Shown piece by piece: positions 26,593 through 34,385 of a DNA stretch of 64,000 nucleotides. Made by a program: the position numbers and the translations under genes. The notes under the pieces were generated by a model, which did no database searches, had not been told where the DNA came from, and worked only from the letters and a program-made list of their open reading frames with translations. Numbering within the stretch: the stretch's first letter is position 1; each line of letters opens with the position of its first letter. The DNA comes from Mycolicibacterium vinylchloridicum (GTDB taxonomy: Bacteria > Actinomycetota > Actinomycetes > Mycobacteriales > Mycobacteriaceae). The DNA is taken from positions 1-64,000 of the forward strand of contig NZ_JACBJQ010000011.1 of the NCBI RefSeq assembly GCF_013404075.1. Reading direction: 5' to 3'.

Positions 26593-27789
26593 TCAAGCGT
26601 GTTCGGGGAACGGAAGAGAAATCGGCTCGGGTTCCAGTCGGCTGTTACCATCGGCGTCGAAGCGGTCCAGCCCGAGATCGGTCAGGTCCAGCCAGTCGCA
26701 GCCGCCGGTGAGCGTCATGTCGGCGGCGGCCTCGGCGACCGCGGGACCCCACATCATGCCGTGCCCGGCCGCGCATGCCACCACGGTGCCGTCGACCGGA
26801 CCGTCATCGGTCAGCAGCGGACCCAGAATCGGCAGATGGTCGTTCGTGTAGTCGATCGTCGCCGCCCACGTGCGTCGAAGGCCCAAGCCGCGCACCGGCG
26901 GGAACAGCGACTCGATGCGGGCCAGTGCCTTCTGGTAGTAAGTCCAGTCGAACTCGGTCGCCTCGCCGGGCTGCTCGTCAGGGTTGCTCATCCCCCACAG
27001 CACCCCACCGTATTCACCTGGGCGCCAGTAGATTCCCTCGCTGACGTCGAACACCATGGGAAGCTCGTCGATGTTGGCGTCGCGTAGCGGTTCGGTGACC
27101 ACGACCTGGTGCCGGGTGCCGCCGGCCGGGATCCGGCCACCGGCCGCCACCCCGACCTCGCCGAGCTGCGGGCCGCCGGTGAGCACCACCCGGGGGGTGT
27201 CGATGGGTCCGTCGGAGGTGTCGACGCCGAGGACGCGCCCCTGCGCCACCCGCAGACCGGTGAAGGCACACCGTTCCCGAACGTCCACGTCGTGCGCGGT
27301 CAGCGCGGCGGTGTAGGCCAGCACATTACGCGGCGCATTGATGTACCCGTCGCCGGGTGCATAGGAGCCGCCCGCCGTCACCCCCGGGGCCAAACCGGTG
27401 TCGCGGCTGTCGATATCGGAGCTCGACAGCCACTGAACGCTCAGCCCCAGGCTGCGCTGCAGCGCAATCCGCTCGTGCGCCTGCTGCACCTCGACATCGG
27501 TGAAGCACGGCATCAGGTACCCCTGTGCCACGAACCCGCAATCCAGTGGATAGCGATCACCGGAGGCGGTATAGAACTCCTGGCTGCGCAGGCCGAGGCG
27601 GATCGCGGTCTCGGTGCCACCCTGGGCACGCACCATCCCGGCGGCGCGACTACTGGCACCGTCGCCCAGCGTCTGGGCTTCGAGCAGCACAACGCGGCCG
27701 GCCCCGCGTTCGGCCAGCTGGACTGCCGCCCACGCCCCGACCGTGCCGCCTCCGACCACCACGACGTCCGCACTTTGGCTGCTGGTCAT
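26593..27789 (-). CDS. FAD-dependent amine/glycine oxidase-like (DAO family)
   Basis: 398 residues. N-terminal FAD motif VVVGGGTVGAWAAVQLAERG, typical of the D-amino-acid oxidase superfamily that includes sarcosine, dimethylglycine and gamma-glutamylputrescine oxidases. The C-terminal CAAGHGMMWGPAVAEAAADM is the second flavin contact. It probably oxidises a C-N bond of a secondary or primary amine to an imine. First gene of a two-gene unit with the cupin; operator copy 2 lies 16 bases upstream of its ATG. Confidence 0.82.
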   Translation of the reverse strand: MTSSQSADVVVVGGGTVGAWAAVQLAERGAGRVVLLEAQTLGDGASSRAAGMVRAQGGTETAIRLGLRSQEFYTASGDRYPLDCGFVAQGYLMPCFTDVEVQQAHERIALQRSLGLSVQWLSSSDIDSRDTGLAPGVTAGGSYAPGDGYINAPRNVLAYTAALTAHDVDVRERCAFTGLRVAQGRVLGVDTSDGPIDTPRVVLTGGPQLGEVGVAAGGRIPAGGTRHQVVVTEPLRDANIDELPMVFDVSEGIYWRPGEYGGVLWGMSNPDEQPGEATEFDWTYYQKALARIESLFPPVRGLGLRRTWAATIDYTNDHLPILGPLLTDDGPVDGTVVACAAGHGMMWGPAVAEAAADMTLTGGCDWLDLTDLGLDRFDADGNSRLEPEPISLPFPEHA

Positions 27790-27804
27790 ACCTCAAGACC
27801 GTGA

Positions 27805-27829
27805 CATAGACTGAACGCTCAGTCAATAG
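27805..27829. promoter_or_regulatory. TetR-type operator, copy 2
   Basis: The core ACTGAACGCTCAGT is at 27810-27823, and the whole 25 bases are identical to copy 1 at 19168. It fills the 66-base gap between the divergent FAD oxidoreductase and acyl-CoA dehydrogenase genes. Confidence 0.75.
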
Positions 27830-27855
27830 CTTCCAGCGAGTAGAGAGCACCGCGA

Positions 27856-29028
27856 ATGTACGGGTTGACAGCGCAAGATCGACGGATCCGCGAGACCGCG
27901 CGTGAGTTCGTCGAGACCCTGATCCCCTACGAGACCGAGGCGGAAATGGCCGGCGGCCAGCTGCCCAAGGAGCTGACCGCCGAGCACCATGCGAAGGCCA
28001 TCGAGCTCGGCCTGTACGCCACCAATATGCCGACCTCGGTAGGTGGCCCGGGATTCACTGCGCTGCAACAGGTTCTGGTGCAAGAACAGGTCGGCCGCGT
28101 CACCAACGCGATCGCCTGGGTGATGCACACCCCGCCGCAGTGGTGGGCAGACGTGGCCACTGAGTACCAGAAGCAGCGCTGGCTGCTGCCGGCGGTGCGC
28201 GGCGAGAAGCACGAGGCCTACGCCATCACCGAGGAATTCGCCGGGTCCGACGTGTCCGCGCTGGAAACCACCGCACGCCGCGAGGGCGATGAGTACGTCA
28301 TCAACGGGATCAAGTGGCATGTCACGTCGTTCAACCTGGCCGAGTACGTGTTCGTCCAGGCGGTGTTGGTCGGCGGGCCACATGAGGGCGACCACGTGCT
28401 GCTGGTGGTGGACCTGCCATGGCCCGGAGTGGAAGTGGTGCGCACACCGCACTACTCCCACAACATTCCCGACGAACACCCGATCGTGTCGTTCACCGAT
28501 GTGCGGGTGCCGGCCAGCCATCTGGTCGGCGCCGAGGGCGAGGGTATGCAGTTCACGCAGGACTGGTTCCGCTTCGAGCGGATCATGGTCGCCTCGCGCT
28601 GTGTGGGTGCCGCCCAGCGCCTCGTCGACGAAATGACCGCGTTCGCCACCGAGCGCATCGTCGACGGCAAGCTGCTCGGTGAGCATCAGCTGGTGGCCGG
28701 CATGCTCGCCGACAGCGCCACCGAGCTGTTCGCCGCGCGCAGCCTGCTCTACGAGGTGGCCCGGGGTATCGACGCCGGACTGGATCGCAAGGCGCTGCAC
28801 GGCCAGGCGTCGATGGCCAAGCTGTACTGCTCGGAGATGGCCGGTCGCGTTGCCGACCGGGCGGTGCAGATCTTCGGGGGGCGAGGCTACATGCGGGAGA
28901 ACATCGCCGAGCGGATGTTCCGCGAGCTGCGCGTGGAACGAATCTGGGAGGGCGCCAGCGAGATTCAGCGGATCATCATCGGTCGTCAGCTGATGCAGCG
29001 CGGCCCGGCTGCGGTGCTGGAACCTTAG
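27856..29028 (+). CDS. Acyl-CoA dehydrogenase
   Basis: 390 residues. Signature blocks are AYAITEEFAGSDVSALETTA (substrate/FAD region), KWHVTSFNLAEYVFVQAVL, and the C-terminal QIFGGRGYM and WEGASEIQRIIIGRQ, where the Glu of WEGAS is at the catalytic-base position of medium-chain-type enzymes. It forms a 2-enoyl-CoA using FAD and passes electrons to ETF. Its promoter carries the shared TetR operator, which ties it to the amine cluster instead of to general beta-oxidation. Confidence 0.87.
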   Translation: MYGLTAQDRRIRETAREFVETLIPYETEAEMAGGQLPKELTAEHHAKAIELGLYATNMPTSVGGPGFTALQQVLVQEQVGRVTNAIAWVMHTPPQWWADVATEYQKQRWLLPAVRGEKHEAYAITEEFAGSDVSALETTARREGDEYVINGIKWHVTSFNLAEYVFVQAVLVGGPHEGDHVLLVVDLPWPGVEVVRTPHYSHNIPDEHPIVSFTDVRVPASHLVGAEGEGMQFTQDWFRFERIMVASRCVGAAQRLVDEMTAFATERIVDGKLLGEHQLVAGMLADSATELFAARSLLYEVARGIDAGLDRKALHGQASMAKLYCSEMAGRVADRAVQIFGGRGYMRENIAERMFRELRVERIWEGASEIQRIIIGRQLMQRGPAAVLEP

Positions 29029-29061
29029 GGCAGACGCGCCACACCCACCCCATCGGCGTGG

Positions 29062-29081
29062 TACCTGCATGATCGCAGGTA
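29062..29081 (+). terminator. Hairpin, possible terminator of acyl-CoA dehydrogenase gene
   Basis: TACCTGC and GCAGGTA pair over a six-base loop, 33 bases after the stop. There is no T run, so it may instead be a protein-binding dyad. Confidence 0.35.
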
Positions 29082-29190
29082 ACTCAACGCGAAAAACACC
29101 AGTTCCAAGATGCAATACGGCGCGCCTGCTTCCCGACATGGCATAGTTACGTTCTAATATGCATGCAAATGATCGGGACGGAATGGTGGG

Positions 29191-29547
29191 ATGGCGGGCA
29201 GCGACGGCGGTGTGACCTGCGGTTTCCGACTTGTCATCGCCGCGTTCGTGCTGATCGTCGTCACGGCCGTCGAGCAGATTTGGGGACTTCCAATGCTGGC
29301 ATCACAAGCCGAAGTTGACGGCTCGCCGAGGCTCACCGGCCCTGCCGCCGACGAGCCGGTGCTGACTGTCGTCGAACTGTGGGGTGTCTCGCCAACTGGC
29401 GACACCGATTTCGGCCAGGCGGCCGCGGTCGCAGCTTCGATGGGACACCCGAACCCACATACGTCGCCCTTGATGCGCAGTGTTCGCCGATCAGTACGGA
29501 CAGTGCGACTGATGGGGATGCCGGTGCTGGACATCGTCCCGTGGTGA
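29191..29547 (+). CDS. Hypothetical membrane-anchored small protein
   Basis: 118 residues with one hydrophobic segment (about 13-36, FRLVIAAFVLIVVTAVEQIW), then a polar region. The codons of the first 90 residues favour G or C in the third position as in neighbouring genes; the last 25 do not. No recognised family. The otherwise gene-free region 29029-29689 has no better candidate on either strand. It could be a decaying gene fragment or a chance frame. Confidence 0.3.
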   Translation: MAGSDGGVTCGFRLVIAAFVLIVVTAVEQIWGLPMLASQAEVDGSPRLTGPAADEPVLTVVELWGVSPTGDTDFGQAAAVAASMGHPNPHTSPLMRSVRRSVRTVRLMGMPVLDIVPW

Positions 29548-29689
29548 CCACGGGAACTGCGGCGATCTTCTTGCTCATCGAGCGATGTATGGACCGAATA
29601 TTCAACTGAAATAGCAGATTTCGAGAATCCAGTGCGATCACCCCGCCCTACGCGATGAGCGTGCTTAGATCGGAAGGCGAGAGTTCCTG

Positions 29690-31555
29690 ATGCTTCACGG
29701 TTCAGCCCGATGCAGGCTGCTGTCGATCTTGCTCGTCATGACGACGACTGTCGCGGCCGTCGTGATCGCCCCGCCCACCATCGCGTCGGCGGACTCGTCA
29801 CCCTCACTCGAACCCTTTGAAGTCGAACGGGTGCTGAGCTTCTCCGTGCCCGCGGGCGTGACGGTCGACTCTGCCGACGTCGCGCCCGACGATCACCATC
29901 TCGTGGTCGAGGTCATGATATCGGGCAACTCGCAGATCGCGACGACTGATCTCAATGGGGATAACTACCAATGCATTTCGTGTGGCGTGGCGACCAACGC
30001 CACGAAAATCAAGGCGATGGGTGACAGCAAGCGGGTCTGGTTTGCCAACACCTCGGGCCAGCAGGGTGGCGGGGCCGGACACATCGATTACCAGATTCTG
30101 GAATGCGCTCCCTCGATCTACGACTGTCAGACCAAGACGAGCAAGAAGGTTCAGTTCCCAGCCGGCGGCAGCCTGCTCAGCGGCCAGAACCGGGAAGCCA
30201 AGCCGGACTGGTACGGCGAGTACGTCACCTGGAATGAAGTGAACCCCATCGAGGGCACCCGGATGAGCATAGCGCGGCTCACCCTCAACGGTGACCGATA
30301 CGTGCTCACCGACCAGCGCATCTTCAACCCGTCTTGGGTCAAGAAGACGGACTTCGCGGCCGATCTCGCCAACGCCGCTCAGTTCTACGAAGGAGCGAGT
30401 TGGCACAACGGTGGGCGGACACTGAAGTATCAGACCACCAGCACCGGACTGAACTACGACATCTGGCTACTCGACACGGCCACGGGTGATCGGCGTCCGT
30501 TGACCAGCGACTTGGACTACAACGAGGCCGGGGACATCGCGCCCGATGGCAAGACCACCTACTTCAGTTCGGCTCGCGGATTGAATCGGATGACGGTCTT
30601 CACCCAGCTGGTCCGCCCAGCATTGATCGATAGCGCCAGCTTCGGTCAGATCGGCCGGGTGAGTCTCTGGAACAACCGGCGCTGCATGAACGAACCCTGG
30701 CTGATGGATACGGCGATCGGTCAGCAAGAGGGCGGCTACTCCGGCCAACCGATCGTGATCGACCCGGCCTGGACCATCCGCGGCTGGAGCTGGTTCGACG
30801 ATTCCACCCGGGCGCTGGTCAACGAGCAACCCGGACCGGGCGGCCCTGGAAAGCAAACGCGGATAAGCATTCTCAGGTTTCCCGCGCGCACACCGACCGT
30901 CCCCCAAACGCCGATACACCAAGATCCGGCGAAGATCGCGCAGTGGTCGGGTCCGGTCAAGGACTTCAACCCCTTGATGGGTCGTATTCGACCCGTCCGG
31001 CTGCTGAAGGGGAAGTACTCGGGGACCGCCTTGCTGTCGTATTTCGGTGCATACGCGTCGGGGCGGTTCTCGGTCTCGTACGCCAATTACTCCGACGACG
31101 GCGCGACGTTCTTGAACGGCGTGGAAACCATCCTCGTAGTCCTGGCTCCACTCACCGCAACCTGGAGTGCCAACCTGACAAGCTCCGGAGCGCGCAAGGG
31201 CTACCTGCGCGGACTGGTCGTCGTCGGGCCAGACAGCAACTACTTGGGCGGGGTGGAATCGGCCATCAACGGCGTCAAGCTCGCGGGTATACCCACTCAA
31301 AGCAACTGCCCGGCGCGATCACAACCGCCGCTGTCGATTTCGTTTCCCGCCGGGGAGGGCAGCGTCTTGGTCACAGCCACTATTCCCGAGGACTCGCAAG
31401 CTCGGCCAGTGCGCGGGGCGACGGTTTCTGTCGGCCCGGTCACCGTCACCACGAACAACGAGGGCACCGCGGTGATCCCACTCATCCCGGGAGCGACGGT
31501 ATCTGCCTTCGCAGGTGGGTTTCAATCGGCGACACGTGTTGTCGGCGGCCCCTGA
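29690..31555 (+). CDS. Secreted protein with TolB-like/WD40-like repeats
   Basis: 621 residues. Signal peptide about 1-35 ending in IASADS. The mature part holds repeated segments such as DVAPDDHHLVVEVM and DIAPDGKTTYFSSARG, the pattern of PD40/TolB-type propeller blades, up to about residue 400; a cysteine pair is in YQCISCG. The C-terminal about 90 residues (VLVTATIPEDSQARPVRGATVSV and following, not quoted further) resemble an Ig-like or carboxypeptidase-regulatory beta domain. GGAAGGCGAG precedes the ATG. Exported; function unknown. Codon bias is somewhat less extreme than in neighbours. Confidence 0.65.
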   Translation: MLHGSARCRLLSILLVMTTTVAAVVIAPPTIASADSSPSLEPFEVERVLSFSVPAGVTVDSADVAPDDHHLVVEVMISGNSQIATTDLNGDNYQCISCGVATNATKIKAMGDSKRVWFANTSGQQGGGAGHIDYQILECAPSIYDCQTKTSKKVQFPAGGSLLSGQNREAKPDWYGEYVTWNEVNPIEGTRMSIARLTLNGDRYVLTDQRIFNPSWVKKTDFAADLANAAQFYEGASWHNGGRTLKYQTTSTGLNYDIWLLDTATGDRRPLTSDLDYNEAGDIAPDGKTTYFSSARGLNRMTVFTQLVRPALIDSASFGQIGRVSLWNNRRCMNEPWLMDTAIGQQEGGYSGQPIVIDPAWTIRGWSWFDDSTRALVNEQPGPGGPGKQTRISILRFPARTPTVPQTPIHQDPAKIAQWSGPVKDFNPLMGRIRPVRLLKGKYSGTALLSYFGAYASGRFSVSYANYSDDGATFLNGVETILVVLAPLTATWSANLTSSGARKGYLRGLVVVGPDSNYLGGVESAINGVKLAGIPTQSNCPARSQPPLSISFPAGEGSVLVTATIPEDSQARPVRGATVSVGPVTVTTNNEGTAVIPLIPGATVSAFAGGFQSATRVVGGP

Positions 31556-31564
31556 CCACAGCGC

Positions 31565-32038
31565 CTAACGCAACAAGTAGTCAGACAGCGTTCCGAGCGC
31601 CTTGGCGGCGTAGCCCTTCCAAATCCGGGCGAATACCGGTAGGGCCGGGGCGGTCAGGGCCGATTTCGGATGCAGGGTCCACTGCCACGTCACCAAGGTT
31701 CCGGTGCCCTGCGGCCTGAACTGCCAGAGCCCTTCGATGTGGTCGATGAGCGGTGACATGGCGCCGCGCACATCGGTGAGGGTGTAACCGAAAGCGTCGG
31801 GCGCATCCACGCGGGTCAGCGTCTCCCGCATGCCGCCACCACCGACAAGTGCGATGGTGCGGGTCTGGCCCACCGCGGACCAGTCGCCCGTTTGGTCGTG
31901 GACGGCCTTGATCGGCGGGATGGGGCCATACCAATGGTTGAACAAGCTGGGCAACGGCATTGGCAGTGTTTTGGCGAACGCATCCGACACCGCCACGGGA
32001 ATCGCGCGGGACTGCTCGACGACGACGGGATTGGCCAT
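31565..32038 (-). CDS. SRPBCC/polyketide cyclase-like lipid-binding protein
   Basis: 157 residues in a START/Bet v1-like fold. Typical blocks are VSDAFAKTLPMPLPSLFNH at the N-terminus, the strand segment GYTLTDVRGAMSPLIDHIEG, and LVTWQWTLHPKS before the long C-terminal helix. Such proteins bind hydrophobic ligands or cyclise polyketides; no catalytic residues can be assigned. Sixteen bases downstream of the DAPDH-like reductase on the same strand, so probably co-transcribed. It converges with the secreted propeller-like gene. Confidence 0.72.
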   Translation of the reverse strand: MANPVVVEQSRAIPVAVSDAFAKTLPMPLPSLFNHWYGPIPPIKAVHDQTGDWSAVGQTRTIALVGGGGMRETLTRVDAPDAFGYTLTDVRGAMSPLIDHIEGLWQFRPQGTGTLVTWQWTLHPKSALTAPALPVFARIWKGYAAKALGTLSDYLLR

Positions 32039-32053
32039 ATCGGGAGATGATAG

Positions 32054-33112
32054 TCAGCGGGACAGCTGCGGCGCCGCCCGTCCGGTGACGAGCGGCAGGT
32101 CGAAGAAGCTGGCGATGCCCGGCTCGGCGGCGCAGGTCGCGGGGATGGTGTTGACGCAGTGCGCGGCGGTGGCCACCACGCCAGGGTTGCTCACCAACCC
32201 TTCCTCGACGCTTTCCGGCTGCCAGCCCTTGACTGTGACGAAGGTGTTCGGATTGCCCCGCACCTCCATCTCATAGCGCTCCCCTGCCGGGCCGAAAGAC
32301 CATGCGGGATCCATGTTTTTCTCGCCCATCAGCCAGTTGACGGTGATGCGCACGACGATCGTGTTGGTCACCACGGCATCCCAGTGGAAACGCCGACCGG
32401 CGACCTGGCCGGGTTCGATCACCCCGATCGGCGAGTCGATGGGCGCGGTCGCCACCGCGATTTCCTGGGAGGTGCGGATCTTGGGCTCGGCCGCGAAACC
32501 CAGGCGGTCGACGATCAGCCGAACCGATTGGAAGAAGCCGCCGTTGAGCAACTTCTGCATGGGTCCGGTCAGCGCGCTCTCGGGTGTGCCGCCAAAACCC
32601 ATGACGTGGCGCAGCACGTCGGGTGCACCGTAGGTGCGCAGGTCGGAGTACTCCTCGGCGCGAACGTAGGTCACGCCGGTGGACATCACCGACAGCAGCA
32701 GCGGGAACAGTTCGGTGGCCGCACCCGGTCCGATCCCGGCACCGTGCAGGGTGACGTTGCCCTCGCGGGCGGCGGCCTCCAGCGGGGCGGCTTCGGATTC
32801 ACTCGGGTAGAACCAGCCCAGTGGGCTGACGACGTTCTTGCCCGAGCGCAGCAATGCGGTCACCTCGTCGAGGTTGGGCAGCAGCGGTGCGTAGATCACC
32901 GCGTCGGCGTCCAGGGCGAGGATGTCGTCGATACTGTTGGTGGCAGTCACGCCCAGCGGTTCGGTGCCGATGATGTCGCCGACGTCCTTGCCGGCCTTGT
33001 CCTTGGAATGCACCCAGCAGCCGGCCAGTTCGAGTTCGGGATGTTCGAGTACGCCTTTGATCGCCGCTACCCCGACCGAACCGGTTGCCCACTGCACGAC
33101 CCGCAACGCCAT
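32054..33112 (-). CDS. DAPDH-like NAD(P)-binding oxidoreductase
   Basis: 352 residues. N-terminal Rossmann motif VVQWATGSVGVAAIKGV, then WVHSKDKAGKDVGDI and DADAVIYAPLLP; this is the mycobacterial family related to dihydrodipicolinate/2,4-diaminopentanoate dehydrogenase N-termini, often found in lipid and sterol gene neighbourhoods. Reaction unknown. Divergent from a lipid-transfer thiolase across 82 bases that contain a perfect KstR-type box, so it may be induced by sterols. Confidence 0.75.
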   Translation of the reverse strand: MALRVVQWATGSVGVAAIKGVLEHPELELAGCWVHSKDKAGKDVGDIIGTEPLGVTATNSIDDILALDADAVIYAPLLPNLDEVTALLRSGKNVVSPLGWFYPSESEAAPLEAAAREGNVTLHGAGIGPGAATELFPLLLSVMSTGVTYVRAEEYSDLRTYGAPDVLRHVMGFGGTPESALTGPMQKLLNGGFFQSVRLIVDRLGFAAEPKIRTSQEIAVATAPIDSPIGVIEPGQVAGRRFHWDAVVTNTIVVRITVNWLMGEKNMDPAWSFGPAGERYEMEVRGNPNTFVTVKGWQPESVEEGLVSNPGVVATAAHCVNTIPATCAAEPGIASFFDLPLVTGRAAPQLSR

Positions 33113-33133
33113 TGCTGCTCCTCTGCGGAAAAC

Positions 33134-33147
33134 TAGAACGTGTTACA
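33134..33147. promoter_or_regulatory. KstR-type operator
   Basis: TAGAACGTGTTACA matches the published 14-base KstR consensus TNNAACNNGTTNNA at every fixed position. It lies between the divergent DAPDH-like gene and the lipid-transfer thiolase gene. KstR represses cholesterol-catabolism genes in mycobacteria. Confidence 0.6.
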
Positions 33148-33194
33148 GGCGTCTACACTAACGACATCTCCCATGCGGACGGAAGGATTAGCGC

Positions 33195-34385
33195 ATGCCA
33201 AACAAGGTTTTCGTCGTCGGGGTCGGGATGACCAAGTTCGAGAAGCCGGGCCGTCGCGAAGGCTGGGACTACCCCCAGATGGCCAACGAGTCGGGCACCA
33301 AAGCGCTGGCCGACGCCGGTATCGACTACGCGCAAGTGCAGCAGGGCTACGTCGGCTACTGCTCGGGTGACTCCACGTCGGGGCAGCGCGCGCTCTACGA
33401 ACTCGGCATGACGGGCATCCCGATCGTGAACGTCAACAACAACTGTTCGACCGGATCCACCGCGCTGTACCTGGCTGCGCAGGCCATCCGCGGCGGCCTT
33501 GCCGACTGCACGATCGCGCTGGGCTTCGAGAAGATGCAACCCGGCTCGCTCGGTGGCGGCGCCGAGGACCGGGAGTCTCCGCTGATGCGTCATATCGTCG
33601 CCCTCAACGAGACCGACACGATGACGTTTCCGGTGGCGCCGTGGATGTTCGGCGCAGCCGGTCGCGAGCACATGAAGAAGTACGGCACCACCGCCGAGCA
33701 TTTCGCGAAGATCGGCTACAAGAACCACAAGCATTCGGTCAACAACCCGTACGCGCAGTTCCAGGAGGAGTACACCCTCGACGACATCCTGGGCGCGAAG
33801 ATGATCTCCGACCCGCTGACCAAACTGCAGTGCTCGCCCACCTCTGACGGCTCGGGTGCGGCGATCGTGGCCAGCGAGGCATTCGTCGACAAGCACGGCC
33901 TTGCCGCGCAGGCGGTGGAGATCGTCGGGCAGGCGATGACCACCGACTTCGCGTCGACATTCGACGGCAGCGCGGCCAATATCATCGGCTACGACATGAA
34001 TGTTCAGGCCGCACAACAGGTTTACGATCAGTCCGGGCTCGGCCCGGAGGACTTTCAGGTGATCGAGCTGCACGATTGCTTCTCAGCCAACGAACTGCTG
34101 CTGTACGAAGCCCTCGGCCTCTGCGGTCCCGGTGAGGCGCCCTCGCTGATCGACAAAGACGACACCACCTATGGCGGACGCTGGGTGGTCAACCCGTCGG
34201 GCGGCCTGATCTCCAAGGGCCATCCATTGGGCGCGACCGGCCTGGCCCAGTGCGCCGAGCTGACCTGGCAGTTGCGCGGCACCGCCGACAAGCGTCAGGT
34301 GGACAACGTCAGCGCAGCGCTGCAGCACAACATCGGGCTCGGCGGGGCGGCGGTCGTCACCGCCTACCAACGCGCGGAGCGGTAG
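33195..34385 (+). CDS. Lipid-transfer protein/thiolase (SCP-x/Ltp type)
   Basis: 396 residues in a thiolase fold without the classical FadA motifs. Cys84 in [13 protein letters not shown] is at the acyl-Cys position, and the C-terminal [14 protein letters not shown] supplies the His. This is the nonspecific lipid-transfer/SCP2-thiolase group, which includes sterol side-chain aldolases (Ltp2) and thiolases; no DUF35 partner is next to it. GGAAGGAT precedes the ATG. The upstream KstR-type box suggests sterol catabolism. It converges with a FadD ligase and ends on the adjacent base. Confidence 0.82.
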   Translation: MPNKVFVVGVGMTKFEKPGRREGWDYPQMANESGTKALADAGIDYAQVQQGYVGYCSGDSTSGQRALYELGMTGIPIVNVNNNCSTGSTALYLAAQAIRGGLADCTIALGFEKMQPGSLGGGAEDRESPLMRHIVALNETDTMTFPVAPWMFGAAGREHMKKYGTTAEHFAKIGYKNHKHSVNNPYAQFQEEYTLDDILGAKMISDPLTKLQCSPTSDGSGAAIVASEAFVDKHGLAAQAVEIVGQAMTTDFASTFDGSAANIIGYDMNVQAAQQVYDQSGLGPEDFQVIELHDCFSANELLLYEALGLCGPGEAPSLIDKDDTTYGGRWVVNPSGGLISKGHPLGATGLAQCAELTWQLRGTADKRQVDNVSAALQHNIGLGGAAVVTAYQRAER

